64,000 nt of DNA from Liolophura sinensis (GCF_032854445.1 NC_088301.1:14132281-14196280), one strand, 5' to 3'; shown: positions 25,001 to 34,145, counted from the first letter of the stretch. The notes: generated from the sequence alone by a model not told the origin. Program-made: numbers and translations.

Positions 25001-28000
25001 CACTTTTACGACAGCGGCCAGCATTACGGTTGTAGGATGCAGTATTTTTGAAAGTGATGTTTAATCTTGAGGAATCAAACCAGCTTTGTCCAGTTATTGG
25101 GTAATTACTCATAATGCTTCATGGTTTTTCAGCTCTGCGACTGGGCAACCCGCCACGAAGAGAACAAAGACCGGGTCTTGGTGTTCTACAGACTTGCAGA
25201 CAGGTACGGGTTTTGGACTTTCGGAGCACACCTCGACTAATTTTGGTGTAAAAACAAAATATTTTCTTCTTTGTATCTTGATCACAATTGGCTTGTTCCT
25301 TTTGTTCCATAACATATACGAGGAATTTCATAATAATCACCCAGGCATTGGCACGCCTTGATGAAGACACGAAAAGTAACTTGATGAATGTATGCTGCTT
25401 GCTCTGGTTTCTCCCTCCATAAGACCGACTGCCATTGGATAAGTGAAAAACTTCTTGCGTGTGGTGTTAAGCCAAATTGAATCAAATACATAAATGATGG
25501 GGGCCTTCTGAAGCCTCATGCTGGCTTCTTCTCTGGCTGTATGTGGGAAGGTGTAACAGCAACCTGCAGATGATTCTAGCTTTTCCCTGGGTTCCGCCTG
25601 TTTTCCTCCTAACATAATGATGGTCACCGTCATGTCTGGTGTGTCATGTCTGGTGTAATTATACTGTGACTGGATCGAGTGTCATGTCTGGTGTCCATAT
25701 GTTGTTGCAAGGTTATGTGTCATGTCTGGTGGTGCGACCTGCCCCGATGGCTCATTTGGTAGAATGTCTGCTTCAGGGAGGTAGATCCAGGGTCAGTCCT
25801 GAGTCGGGTCACATCTAAGGCCTTACGAGAGGAAGTTGTGGCTGCCTCGTTTGGCATTCAGCCTTAAGGGGATAGTGCAACGACTGGTTGACCTGTATCA
25901 GTATAAAGGCTTGGGTGGGGCACCTTACTTGCCTTGAGTAAGTCATCTCAGTGAAGCATCACTTGACAAGAGTGATGGAAATCCGTCCTGCAACAAGGAG
26001 GCAAATCACATTATACTGTGATTAAACTCCATCATACATTTTTCTGTCTCATCGGCACCAATGCGGCCGTACATGGAAAGGTCTGGCAGCAGCCTGCGGA
26101 TGGTTTGGGGTTTCCCGCAAGCTCTGCTTGGTTTCCTTCCACCATAATGCTGGGCACTATCGTACCAATGAAATATTCTTGAGTACGGCATAAAACACCA
26201 ATCAAATAAATAAATCAAATATTGGCACCAATGGGTGTATGACTTCAGTACGGATGTGCTGACATGTACATTGTTAGATATTATCTGTCAAAACAACCAG
26301 TGCCATGCAACTAGTGGAGTGATAACAACACATACCCCATCATTGTCATTTTGTAATATGTAACTTAAATAAGGAAACAAATTACACTTTGTGGTGTATT
26401 TGACATAATTAAATTTTCACCTGGATTTATGTGATTAAATTTGTATTATGACAACTAATATTTTGTTTTGTAGGTTGGCAGAGAAGCTGCGTAGTTTATT
26501 CACTTTATTTGCTGGTCACATTATCAAACACACAGCCAGGATGCTGGATGAGAACAACAATTCCAAAGATGGTAAACAATAACCCAGAATTCTACACTTT
26601 TGTTATTTTTATAATTTGATCTTCCTTCAGTAATTTTTGTTCGTAATCAAATTCCCTGAACGTAAAAAACTGACAGTCAGTTTTAAAGTGTATTTTGACA
26701 TGGTAAGTAAGTACAAAATAATTTTCTAAGCATAAACTGAGTGTCGATTGGTCAAGATGAGCAACACTTGATCAGTTGTGTTTGAAGTTCAAATCCACCT
26801 CAGCTGAATTTTTTATTTATTAGAAAGTTGTTTGGGAGGGAATGTTTTTTCTTCTCCATTTAAATAATAATGAATGATGAATGTAAGCTTGTGAAATAGA
26901 AAGAGAAAAAAAACAATAACGGAAAGTGGAAGTAATTTATTTTCTCTGCGCTTGTTAAGCATCATCAAGCGGTCAGTTATCCGTCAGTTGTCAGATGTTG
27001 CATGGTTTTTTAATTGTCATTTCTTTAGGTGATCTATTCTTTGGAAGTGGTAGAGAAGCTGAGCAGAAGGCCGATCAATTGCTGATATACTTGTACAGTT
27101 ATCTATACAAGTGCTTCCTTTATGACAGCGAGGGATTTGTCAGCAAAGAGAGATTTCAGACACTGATGCAGCCGTTATGTGACCAGGTGAGAACAATTGG
27201 CCAGGTGAGAACCTTCGGCAAGGTTATGTAACAAGGTGAGAATCATTGAGGTTATGTAGCTAGGGGAGAGTCAAGTTATATGATCAGGTGAGAACAATTG
27301 GCCAGCTTATGTGACCTGGTGAGAACATTCAGCCAAGTTATGTGACCAGATGAGAACATTTAGCCAGGCTGTGTGACCAGATGAGAACATACAGCCAGGT
27401 TATGTTATGAGTTGAGAACCATCAGCCTGGCTATGTAACCAGGTGAGAACAATTAGCAGGGTTATGTGACAAGTTGAGACAATCAGCCAGATTATATGAC
27501 TAGGTGAGAACAATCAGCCAGATTGTGTGACCATTTGAGAACAATCAGCCAGATTGTGTGGCCGGGTGAGAACAATCAGTCAGGTTATGTGATCCAGGTG
27601 TGAACAGTCGACCAGGTTTTGTGACCAAGTGAGAGCGTTCAGCCAGGTTAGGTACCAAGGTGAGATCAGTCAGTTAAGCTCTGTGACCAGTTGAGAACAA
27701 TCAGCTAGGTTGTGTGACCAGGTGAGACCAATCAGTCAGGTTGTGTGACCAGGTAAGAACTATCAGCCAGGACATGTGACTAGGCGCGAACAACCAGCCA
27801 AACTATGTGATGAGGTGGGAATATTGTGTATTTGTACTTCATGCACAAGTTATGTGACCAGGTGAGAATATTCAGCCAAACTAATATGACAAAACATTGT
27901 ATCCCTCAAAGGGGGGTAGCAGTTTTGAAATTCAGCTACTGTTCGTTTCCTCTTGGCTCTGCCTAGTCTTCCACCCATATGTGTAAATCTGATGACCGGT

Positions 28001-30271
28001 ATGTTTTTCTGATTACTCTCATGGGAGTGAAATATTCATGAGAATGACATGAAAGACCAATGGTCTGTAAACATGTACAAATTTGTGGAGTGCAACATAG
28101 TTACTATTTATGGGGTATTTCGAACTAGAGTGCAAGGTTGTTGTGTAACGAAAATGCTATACCCCTGCCATTGATTTGTAAGTGTGTTTATCTTGGCAGA
28201 TTGAGAACACTGTTGGGGGAGAGGATCTGTTTGAGAAGAGGGTGGGGACACACCTGGTGCCCTGCCTGGCTCAGTTTGCTGTAGCAGCTCAGGATGATGC
28301 CTTATGGAGATCTCTCAACTATCAAATCCTTCTCAAAACACGCAGTCCATCGGCTGAGGTAGGTCTTAACTGTTTGAATTCTGGCTTGGTTTTGATTCTG
28401 GTAGAGGTTGGGGGCCTTTTTCAACAAAGTAATTATTGCCGCTGTGGATGTCTTGGCGAAAATGGTTATGAGAAGCTTCTCGCTGGCACCAGATCTTCAA
28501 GCCATAACCTGCTGTAGGTCTTCGTAGAATCTCAGTCTTCCCAGTGGAATGTGAAATCATGTAACCACACATGCGTGGTCTTCCACCAGTATGGTAGGCG
28601 TATCACAAATGGGAAATTTCAACAGTAACTTGCCAGTTGCTAGTTTACCCCAGCACTCAAGTTTCCACTGCCCATGAAGCTGATTACCATCGTATAATGG
28701 CAAAATTCTTGCTTGAGGCGGTATAAAGCAATAACCGGATAAATTTAAAATTCTGAATCGTGAGGTAGCTGATAGACATAAAAATAAAAAAATTTTATGT
28801 AGAGCAAAAAACAGCGTGCTAAATAAACAAGGGCTAATTCGTAATAGCAGAGGCAGCCGGTATAGGGCTTCATCTAGTCTTGTTAAAAGTGAAAGGCACA
28901 TCTAGGAAGGATGTGAATCAAAAAGTCAGACATAGCGAGTTTAACATAGAACCGCTTGTTCTAGCTGATAACTTCCAGTAATGATGTATTTGAAACATGA
29001 ACTAACCATTAAACATGATTCGGCAGAGAATTGAGAAATGATTGTGTTATGAATATATGAGTTAGAGATTCATGGTTTGACATCATGTACACCTGATATA
29101 GAAGACTCTCATGTCGTCAGGTGTCAGTAGGTACACATGTAAGTTCCGAGTTGTTTTTCCTCTTACAGGTGAGATTTGCGGCCCTCCTGGTTCTGGATGA
29201 ACTTCACAAGAAGTTAGGGGAGGATTACATGTCCTTGTTACCGGAGACCATCCCGTTCTTGGCAGAACTCATGGAGGGTAAGTCACTCCTTTGTCATCGA
29301 CTGCATTGAGGTTAATAGATAGAATGGAAGGTTCACCTGGCTAAGAGACTGTTTATGCGTACGGACTCATTTGTTTTGACACTTTGTTCATTTGTTGTAC
29401 AGACTGGCCTGGTTGACAGGCTTTGTTCATGCGTATTGGTTCACCATTTGTGAGGCTTTGTACACGAGTACATTCTCACCTGGTTGAGAGACTTCGTTTA
29501 TGTGTACCTTCTCACCTGGTCGAGACATTTAGTTCATACTTTAATTCCTCAGCTTTTTCACATTTTGGAGAAAAAATACTTTGGTTGGATTGGTAAGATG
29601 TGTAATCATCACTCTACCCAGAATAATGAATTCACAGCATGCTTGAATAAACTCCTTGCAACCGTAAGAAAAGGTTGAAGAATTACAACATGTAGTCTCA
29701 CCTGGTTGAGGGCCTTTGTTCATATGTACAAGGTCACCTGCTAGAGAGGCTTTCTTCTGGGTCTTGTTTTGGCTCTCAGTTCTGGGCCCATATTTATCAA
29801 GCAACTTATAAAGACTTAAATCATATGTTGTCCTTAAAAAGCCAAACTCACTAGAGGGAAAAACTCAAATCGTTGTCTGCAGTGAAGAACCAGTGTACAA
29901 ATTATGAACATTTTAGAGTGAAACATTTCAAGTGTAGCTGTGTTTGAATTTTTGACTTGCATCGGAGGACGTTTGATGAATATGGGCCCTGGTTCTGAGA
30001 TAATGGTCAACAGTTGTCGTATTTAATGTGTCACCAACAAGATCCAGAGAATTTTTATCTTTTTGGCTGCATCATAAAATTAACAAAATGTACTTTTGAA
30101 TGATTTGGAAGCTCTGTATTGTTAGTTCCTGTGTTCCCATAGAAAACTTCAAATTTTTGATGGAGGACTTGTTTGTTTGCAGATGATTCGGATGAAGTTG
30201 AGAAGAAGTGCCAGAGTGTTATTGCTGAAATGGAGAAGACATTAGGGGAACCACTTCAGAAATACTTCTGA
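1036..30271 (+). CDS. HEATR1: HEATR1 / UTP10 homologue, 3' part (28 coding exons)
   Basis: HEATR1 (BAP28, yeast Utp10) is a large nucleolar HEAT-repeat scaffold of the t-UTP part of the small-subunit processome, needed for pre-18S rRNA transcription and processing. Exons: 1036-1225, 1777-1958, 2174-2362, 3149-3379, 4439-4570, 5470-5564, 6802-6960, 7512-7615, 8093-8214, 9710-9838, 11115-11351, 11567-11705, 12456-12631, 14282-14449, 15156-15299, 16005-16172, 16674-16852, 17483-17582, 20034-20113, 21346-21430, 22726-22860, 23895-23999, 25133-25203, 26474-26571, 27029-27186, 28200-28358, 29169-29277, 30183-30271. They total 3933 nt, giving 1310 residues and a TGA, colinear with roughly residues 835-2144 of the human protein as I remember it. 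Recognisable blocks: LNVELIVQCIR and THHHALL (8.1 kb), MSIFTFMGAN (9.7 kb), HTAKQLRHFK (12.5 kb), the BP28CT-like region (20.0-24.0 kb), LFTLFAGH (26.5 kb), LNYQILLKTR (28.3 kb) and the terminal LGEPLQKYF. Three introns start with donor-bearing minisatellites. The 5' exons are off the left edge. Identity is very secure; single junctions could be off by a few bases. Confidence 0.95.
4771..4905 (+). repeat. Two-copy tandem duplication, about 65 bp
   Basis: The block beginning CAAATTCTGGTTGTCAT at 4771 is repeated from 4836 with a few substitutions. It is intronic in HEATR1 and has no visible function. Confidence 0.8.
5655..5776 (+). mobile_element. SINE family A fragment
   Basis: GGGAAGGTCTGCCAGCAACC, then the tail ATAAAACACCAATGAAATAAAT. 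The head is missing and part of the body is deleted. Confidence 0.7.
6425..6615 (+). mobile_element. SINE family A copy
   Basis: The box-B region GTGAGTTCAAGTCTAGCTC, the body CATAATGCTGGTCACCG and the tail GAAATATTCTTGAGTATTG are all present. It sits about 190 bp before the HEATR1 exon at 6802. Confidence 0.8.
8745..9310 (+). repeat. Degenerate tandem repeat, period about 110-140 bp, about 4 copies
   Basis: Each copy starts near a variant of CTGGGCTATAACT (about 8810, 8905, 9046 and 9181). It continues through a variant of AATTTTTGGTGGATAC and ends with a variant of GACGGTTGCCATTGTAACC. Intronic in HEATR1. Confidence 0.6.
9811..10870 (+). repeat. Minisatellite 1: 40-bp unit containing an exon end and a splice donor, about 26 units
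   Basis: The unit is about 40 bp. The founder copy (9811-9850) is the last 28 bases of the HEATR1 exon ending at 9838 plus the first 12 bases of its intron (GTAAGCAGCTTT). I count 26 units, nearly all with an intact AAG-GTAAG donor, then a truncated final unit at 10846-10870. Units drift in blocks. From about 10100 to 10440, AGCTTT...CATT and AGCCTT...CAGTT versions alternate, giving an 80-bp higher-order period. The unit length is not a multiple of 3, apart from the 39-bp second unit. Confidence 0.97.
11010..11090 (+). mobile_element. SINE family A, 3' fragment
   Basis: TCTGCCAGCAGACAGCTGG, then GTATAAGTGAAATATCC and ACCAATCAAATAAAG. Only a short 3' remnant is present. Confidence 0.55.
11760..11925 (-). 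repeat. Possible tRNA-like SINE head on the minus strand
   Basis: Read on the minus strand, GTGAGCCGTTGTCTAGTGC, then AGAGCATCTTGCC and a downstream GATTCCC-type box look like a tRNA-derived Pol III head. It appears once in the window, so the family assignment is weak. Confidence 0.35.
13085..13445 (+). mobile_element. SINE family B copy
   Basis: A tRNA-like head (GTGGCTTGCC and, about 30 bases later, the box-B-like CAGGTTCAAACCCAGCC), a middle with CTTGTTTTCCACCAATTTGG, and a tail ending in (AAAT)n. Related segments occur near 1-500, 38.3-38.6 and 41.3-41.4 kb. Intronic in HEATR1. Confidence 0.6.
13790..13945 (+). mobile_element. SINE family A, 3' half
   Basis: GTTTCCTCCTACCATCGTGC, CATCATATAAGTAAAATATT and CTTGAATACAGTGTGAAAG match the body and tail of family A. 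The head is missing. Confidence 0.65.
15483..15725 (+). repeat. Dispersed repeat family C, copy 1
   Basis: It shares GTTTATTCAAGCATGTTCTG, CCAACCAATATAGTTTTG, GTGCATAAAT and GTTGAGGAATTA with 24199-24416. An inverted copy lies at 29536-29695. All three are in HEATR1 introns. No coding capacity seen. Confidence 0.8.
16200..16320 (+). mobile_element. SINE family A, internal fragment
   Basis: CCAGTTCATGCTGGCTTCCT begins the fragment, followed by diverged body sequence to GTCATCGTCGTATTA. It begins right after the HEATR1 exon ending at 16172. Confidence 0.65.
17559..18520 (+). repeat. Minisatellite 2: 35-bp unit containing an exon end and a splice donor, about 27 units
   Basis: The founder is the last 24 bases of the HEATR1 exon ending at 17582 (TATCTTCTGG ATATCCTTCA, then CCAG) plus 11 intron bases (GTGAGGTTCTA). 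The 35-bp unit repeats about 27 times. About 23 units keep a CAG-GTGAG donor; altered ones include TAGATGAG (about 17931), CAGGCAAG (about 18001), CAGTTGAG (about 18229) and CAGGTGTG (about 18299). A partial unit sits near 18165. Reading past the true donor meets an in-frame stop (TGA) after six codons. Confidence 0.97.
19478..19745 (+). mobile_element. SINE family A, full-length with perfect target-site duplication
   Basis: This is the best copy of the family. The head has Pol III box A (TGGCTCAGTCGG) and box B (GAGTTCAAGTCC), so it is tRNA-derived. A long conserved body follows (CATGCTGGCTTCCTCTCCGG, CCACCATAATGCTGGCCGCC, GTCGTATAAGTGAAATG), then the tail AAACACCAATC(AAAT)n. It is flanked by an identical 14-bp duplication AATTTAAAAGTTAG (19464-19477 and 19746-19759), which shows LINE-mediated and fairly recent insertion into a HEATR1 intron. 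Confidence 0.95.
21662..22592. mobile_element. 931-bp non-autonomous DNA element with about 147-bp inverted arms
   Basis: The left arm (21662-21808) is the inverted complement of the right arm (22446-22592) with scattered mismatches. Ends read TATAGGGCCTATTACGG and CCGTAATAGGCCCTATA. If the TIR starts at TAGGGCC, the flanks give a TA duplication, as in Tc1/mariner-like elements. No transposase reading frame is visible between the arms. It lies in a HEATR1 intron. Confidence 0.88.
23253..23520 (-). mobile_element. SINE family A, near full-length
   Basis: Minus-strand copy. It reads from a (TTTA)n tail through GTACTCAAGAATATTTCACT and GGTGGGAGGAAACTGGGC to the head region TTTGAACTCACAGCG and GGCCATATAGGCCTC. 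No clear target-site duplication. Confidence 0.88.
23530..23730 (+). repeat. SINE family B, 3' fragment
   Basis: CACCAGTGTGGCATACAAG, GTCAGTAACTTGCC and GACACTCTGGTTTCCTCC match the distal part of family B copies. Confidence 0.5.
24199..24416 (+). repeat. Dispersed repeat family C, copy 2
   Basis: TGTAATTCTTCAACAG, GTTTATTCAAGCATATTCTG, CCAACCAATGTAGTTTTATG and GATTGAGGAATTA align along the length of 15483-15725. Confidence 0.8.
24569..24718 (+). repeat. 30-bp minisatellite, 5 units
   Basis: Thirty-base units containing TTAACATGTGGCATGG and TAAATTTAAGAC. The first four are identical and the fifth has small changes, so expansion was recent. As 30 is divisible by 3 and the unit has no stop in several frames, it gives open frames on both strands (for example TVNMWHGKFK repeated). 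I read these as artefacts of the repeat, not a gene. It is intronic in HEATR1 and is not built on an exon end. Confidence 0.95.
24955..25040 (-). mobile_element. SINE family A, 3' fragment
   Basis: (TTTA)n, GATTGGTGTCTTACACTG, TACTCAAGGATGTTTCACTT and GCGGCCAGCATTACGG: the tail and the start of the body only. Confidence 0.7.
25505..25640 (+). mobile_element. SINE family A, internal fragment
   Basis: CCTCATGCTGGCTTCTTCTC, TGTGGGAAGGTG, CAACCTGCAGATGATTC and CATAATGATGGTCACCGTC. The tail is missing. Confidence 0.7.
25735..26030 (+). mobile_element. Third tRNA-headed SINE
   Basis: The head has box-A-like TGGCTCATTTGGTAGAATG and box-B-like GGGTCAGTCCTG. The body (GTATAAAGGCTTGGGTGGGG, CACTTGACAAGAGTGATGG) is unlike families A and B. 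It occurs once in the window. Just upstream, the word GTCATGTCTGGTG recurs irregularly (25640-25735). Confidence 0.65.
26040..26217 (+). mobile_element. SINE family A, head-deleted copy
   Basis: ACCAATGCGGCCGTACATGG, CACCATAATGCTGGGCAC and GAAATATTCTTGAGTACGG, ending in CCAATCAAATAAATAAATC. Confidence 0.8.
27174..27890 (+). repeat. Minisatellite 3: 31-bp unit containing an exon end and a splice donor, about 22 diverged units
   Basis: The founder is the last 13 bases of the HEATR1 exon ending at 27186 (GTTATGTGACCAG) plus 18 intron bases (GTGAGAACAATTGGCCAG). The about 31-bp unit repeats about 22 times with more divergence than the other two arrays. Many units keep CAG-GTGAG and others have decayed to CAGATGAG, AGTTGAG and similar. 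It ends near the isolated unit at about 27849-27885. Confidence 0.93.
28395..28745 (+). repeat. Diverged SINE B/A-like sequence
   Basis: CTTCCACCAGTATGGTAG (28580), CAGTAACTTGCCAGTTGC and a tail-like CATCGTATAATGGCAAAATT suggest an old family B element whose 3' end resembles family A. Intronic in HEATR1. Confidence 0.4.
29325..29765 (+). repeat. Degenerate tandem repeat, about 40 bp, interrupted by a family C insertion
   Basis: Copies of a motif like CTCACCTGGTTGAGAGACTT followed by TGTTCATGTGTAC lie at 29325-29540 and 29690-29765. A family C element (29536-29695) separates the two parts. Unlike the three arrays above, it starts about 50 bp after the donor and I see no exon sequence in it. 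Confidence 0.65.
29536..29695 (-). repeat. Dispersed repeat family C, copy 3 (inverted)
   Basis: Its reverse complement contains TGTAATTCTTCAACC, GTTTATTCAAGCATGC and CCAATCCAACCAAAGTA, matching copies 1 and 2. Confidence 0.7.
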
Positions 30272-30934
30272 GATAATCTGCTTTGTATTGCCCTACTTTC
30301 ACAGAAAAAAAAATATATAACAGTATCAAAGAATCCAGATAGTTATGTTGTTTTATTACAGTGTTAATGTACACAAGTTGAAGCATTTACGTTATGATTG
30401 GTTCTGTACAGTGAGTCAAGTATTTTACAGCAACATGGTCCTGTTGTTGAAATGTCAGACGGAGGAAGATTCTTCATTTTCCTCACAGAGAACGTTTGAT
30501 GACATTATGGTCAGGAGGAGTTGTCACCCATGGTTCTAGCTGTCAATAATTCCTAAAATGAGAAAACAGAAAAGTTTTATTTACACAAGCTACCTTCATA
30601 TACAAGAGTGTGGGATATCACTACAGCCAGTCATATGCCAAAGGGCCCATGCATGGCTCTCTACATTCCCTTTACATCACTGCCAACACCAGCTAATCTT
30701 GAACAACGCTGAAGTGACTTTGGTCACGCTGAGTCAGGAAGTGATGTCACAAACCACTGAGCTCTGTGTCAACCTTTGGTTATAATACAATATGCACAAG
30801 TCTGGGAGTTTGACCGGGGGAGGCGTAAGCAGGTCTCATCTTCTCATTAAGCCCCTCTGGTCATGATGCCATTTTCAACCAATGACAGAAACCATAAACA
30901 AGGGAATATCCAGGGATATAGAATGTGCCTCAAA

Positions 30935-30940
30935 AATAAA
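30935..30940 (+). terminator. Candidate HEATR1 polyadenylation signal
   Basis: AATAAA (repeated once just downstream) about 665 bases after the stop codon. A T/G-rich stretch follows (TTGTTTTATTTT). Chosen by position only; transcript data would be needed to confirm it. Confidence 0.35.
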
Positions 30941-31284
30941 AATAAAAAAGTTGTTTTATTTTAACTTATTGGTAAATCTTTCCTTACCCTTAAAAAACAA
31001 CAATCTTCTTTTAGAGTTCCTTTTCATGTATCCCTTAACTATGTCATCAAATGCAATCTCACAGCACAAGTCTTCAGTGACATGTTGTTCCTATAAGTCT
31101 ATGTTGTGTGACCTTTAAGTACACTATAATAATATGGACATAATATGGTTGATCACAGCAGCTCCTTTGCTCTAGCACTTCACTGGTCAAAATGTCTCAT
31201 TCATGTATTTGATTTGAATTAAACTTACCTAGTAAAGTTGCCCAAGTCAAGCCTGAAGAGATGTATACACTCTCTGGTGTAGTG

Positions 31285-31555
31285 AGGGATGATGATTATT
31301 TGTTTGAATGGGGTTTTCCGCCGTACGTAAGAATATTTCACTTACGCGACGACGACCAGCATTATGATGGGAGGAAAACGAGCAGAGCCTAGGGGAAACA
31401 CACCACCATCTGCAGGTTGCTGTCACACCTTCCCACTTACAGACAGAGAGGAAGCCAGCACGAGCTGGACTTAAACTCACAGCCACCACATTGGTGAGAG
31501 GCTCGTGGGTCATTGAGCCACCCTGGCTCCCTAACCACCTCGGCCACTGGGTGAT
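31285..31555 (-). mobile_element. SINE family A, near full-length
   Basis: From GTAAGAATATTTCACTTACG through GGGGAAACACACCACCATC to TTAAACTCACAGCC and CCTCGGCCACTGG. It lies between the HEATR1 and POLE4 3' ends. Confidence 0.88.
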
Positions 31556-31775
31556 TATGGACATTGGCAACCTGATTGTTAAGCACATTGATAACCTAAT
31601 GCTTGCTACTGTTCAGAACTTGCATAAAAGAAAAAATGCCAGAGCAAAATTACATGTACAATAGGGTAACACCAGCTTTCAGAAACCCGTAAATTTAATT
31701 TACGCACTCCCAAATGTGGAGAGTAAAACTGTTGTTGTTTAATTTCAAAACAAGTACTGTTCATTCGAAGAGGGA

Positions 31776-34145
31776 TTAATCTGAAGTACCTTCTAAGAAA
31801 GAGTAGCAGTCTCTGGCATCCAGGATATTGTCTGAAAGAAATTAAATACATGGAATTAATACTCATCCTACTGTTTAACCTAAACATCTATATGCTTAAT
31901 AATAATGGAAATGCTGGGGGATAGAATTATTTAGGTTATTTCAGACATCCAGATTATGACGATCAGTTCAATCTTTTCAAAGTTCTCACCTTCAGGTACT
32001 TGCTGGAGGTGGGACATATTTTAGACACCACATTATGAATTAGATTTCTTTTTGACTAAATAAAATAAACTCTATGGGTGTGAATCCTTTAAAAATGAAA
32101 TCTACTTGGATCTACTTTTCAATGGTCTTCACTATTTTCATTACTTTTTTTTTACCAAAATGTAAATACATTTCCATAGATGTGCTTTGTGGGAAATCGC
32201 CAGAATCTAGTCCAAATCTTACCATGAAGTCATAGCCCCACATGTGAATGCATATAAGATGCAGATTTTGGGGATTCCATGTTCATGACTTAATGATGTG
32301 AAACAATGTATGCCAGTATACTTTACTGTTGTAAAGCAGTCTGTATGTGACTTCCAAGATTCCCGATTCCGATCAAAAGTAAAGTCATGTCTTTTAACCT
32401 GATGCTTACTTACTCTGGAATCACCAGCATTCTTTCGCTTCAACGTATCAAAATTTCAAACAATTCCATACATCAGTCTGCACAAGACACCTGAAGATTG
32501 GTACTGGTGTTCTGCTGTTTACCATCACAGTCAAGAATATTATATGAGATAGTGATAGGTTCCACATGTGCATGAAACAAGATTTTTATTTCACTTATAC
32601 GACGGCGGCCAGCATTATTGTGGGAGGAAACCGGGCAGTCCCCAGGGGAACCCACAACCATCTGCAGGTTGCTGAACGCCGGAGAGGAAGATAGCATGAG
32701 CTGGACTTGAGCTTGCAGCCACCACATTGGTGAGAGGCTCCTGGGTCATTGCGCCGTGCTGGTGTGCTGGCGTGCTAACCCCCTCAGCCAAGGAGGCCTC
32801 CACCCACTTTTGGTAACTAACAAACTTTGCCCCAAGTGAGACACAGGAGGCTTGGTTTTCACCACTACGGCTTTATTGGTGGAAGACAAGTAATTTCCCA
32901 CCGACCAGCTAAAACTACCTACTTGTACACAAGCCTTAATTTGAGTCCTGTCCACTACATACAAGGCTCCAAAAAACAAAGGAGGCAAATGAATCCTGAA
33001 AATGCTAAGTTCAATCCATCAAACACTTTGCTGTAGTGTAAAGAAACAAAGGAAAAGGGACACGTTGCTGTCACAACCAGGACTGCAAAAACGTACAGAG
33101 GGAACCTGTCTTAAATCTCATTCTGTCTGTGCTGGCAGGAGAAATGGTGCAGTTGATAGATGTCTGTCCTGACTGGTACATGTTCTTGACTCCGAAATGA
33201 ATGGGCCCAAGTATCTTTACTGTAAAGTCAGTTGCGAGCACCACCCACTCTCGTTATTTGTACTACTCACCCAAATCTTTCCTCTGAAGGGTTTTCCGCT
33301 TGCTCTGAACTGTGTGAGTTACAGCATCAGCTGATAACATGTGCACAAACAATTCCTGTAAACAAGAGTACAAAATGAAGAATCAAAAAGATATTTTTAA
33401 CAGAATTAGTCTGATGGTCCTACACAAAGGGAAACAAATCTTATAACTCACAAATCAGCTGTGCCCTCCTGTACAAATAACGATACTAACGATTTAAATA
33501 ACATATAATCGTGAATATTTATTTATTAATAAATTAGATTGGTTTTTGCGGCATACTCAAGAATAATCCACTTATACAACAGCTTCCAGCATTAAGGTGT
33601 GAGAAGACAAGACGCAGCCCGCGGGGAAACCCACAACCATCCGCAGGTTACTGAAAGACCTTTTCATGTACGGCCAAAGAGGAAGCACACATGGGTATTA
33701 CTCGGAGCAACTGCATTGGTGACAGGCTCCCGAGTCATTGTACTTACCGGTATTTATAATTTCAGATACTTGGGGAAATTTTAGTGCAGATCTAAAATGA
33801 ATGTGTATGTTTGGGAACGGATTTAAACGTACTCATGTGTAAATAGTTCAGTCCAAAGTAAATATGCATACAAGACAACATCCGAGGATAAGAAAACTAA
33901 AAGTAAACGACATGTTTGGGATTTCTCACCGTGGCTTTTGCCAGCATGACAACGGCTTCTTGACTAGACAGTGTCACGTCTGGGTCCGACTTCATGATGT
34001 GCTTAATTCTAGTTAACGGCAAGCGAATAAGTTTATCGCTTGTCTCTTGATCAGCAGTGGCTCCATTTCCCGGGTCATCGTTAGTTATTTTGTCATCTTC
34101 TTCCATCAACGTCGCAGGCTCCTCTTCCTTCTCATTACCCGCCAT
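31776..34145 (-). CDS. POLE4: POLE4, DNA polymerase epsilon subunit 4 (histone-fold), complete
   Basis: POLE4 pairs with POLE3 as an H2A/H2B-like histone-fold dimer in the DNA polymerase epsilon holoenzyme (leading-strand synthesis and handling of parental histones). Three exons on the minus strand: 34145-33930, 33355-33271, 31831-31776, giving 118 residues and TAA (human 117). The start ATG has a purine at -3 and G at +4 and opens an acidic, disordered tail. The histone fold begins at RLPLTRIKHIMKSDPDVTL (exon 1), continues with ELFVHML and SKRKTLQRKDL (exon 2), and ends with the C-terminal helix and SFLEGTSD (exon 3). This is the same order as human LPLARVK, DPDVTL, KRKTLQRRDL and FLEGTLD. 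The last helix (NILDARDCYS) is more diverged. It is head-to-head with the carrier gene at 34705. Confidence 0.95.
32580..32805 (-). mobile_element. SINE family A copy
   Basis: CACTTATACGACGGCGGCC, GTGGGAGGAAACCGGGCAG, CCACATTGGTGAGAGGCTCC and CAGCCAAGGAGGCCTCC. The AAAT tail side is truncated and a middle part is deleted. It lies in POLE4 intron 2. Confidence 0.85.
33510..33740 (-). mobile_element. SINE family A copy
   Basis: (TTTA)n tail, GCATACTCAAGAATAATCC, GGGGAAACCCACAACCATCC, and GGTGACAGGCTCCCGAGTC near the head. It is diverged and lies in POLE4 intron 1. Confidence 0.8.

Larger units (their letters stand above)
30272..31775. other. Convergent HEATR1-POLE4 3' intergenic region
   Basis: This holds the two 3' untranslated regions and a minus-strand SINE A. 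I see no further exon. A polyadenylation-type AATAAA for HEATR1 occurs at 30935-30940. Confidence 0.7.

Noticed and set aside
29325-29765. Fourth donor-seeded array after the HEATR1 exon ending at 29277
   Set aside because: The repeat starts about 50 bp into the intron and its unit does not contain the exon end, so it is not the same kind of array.
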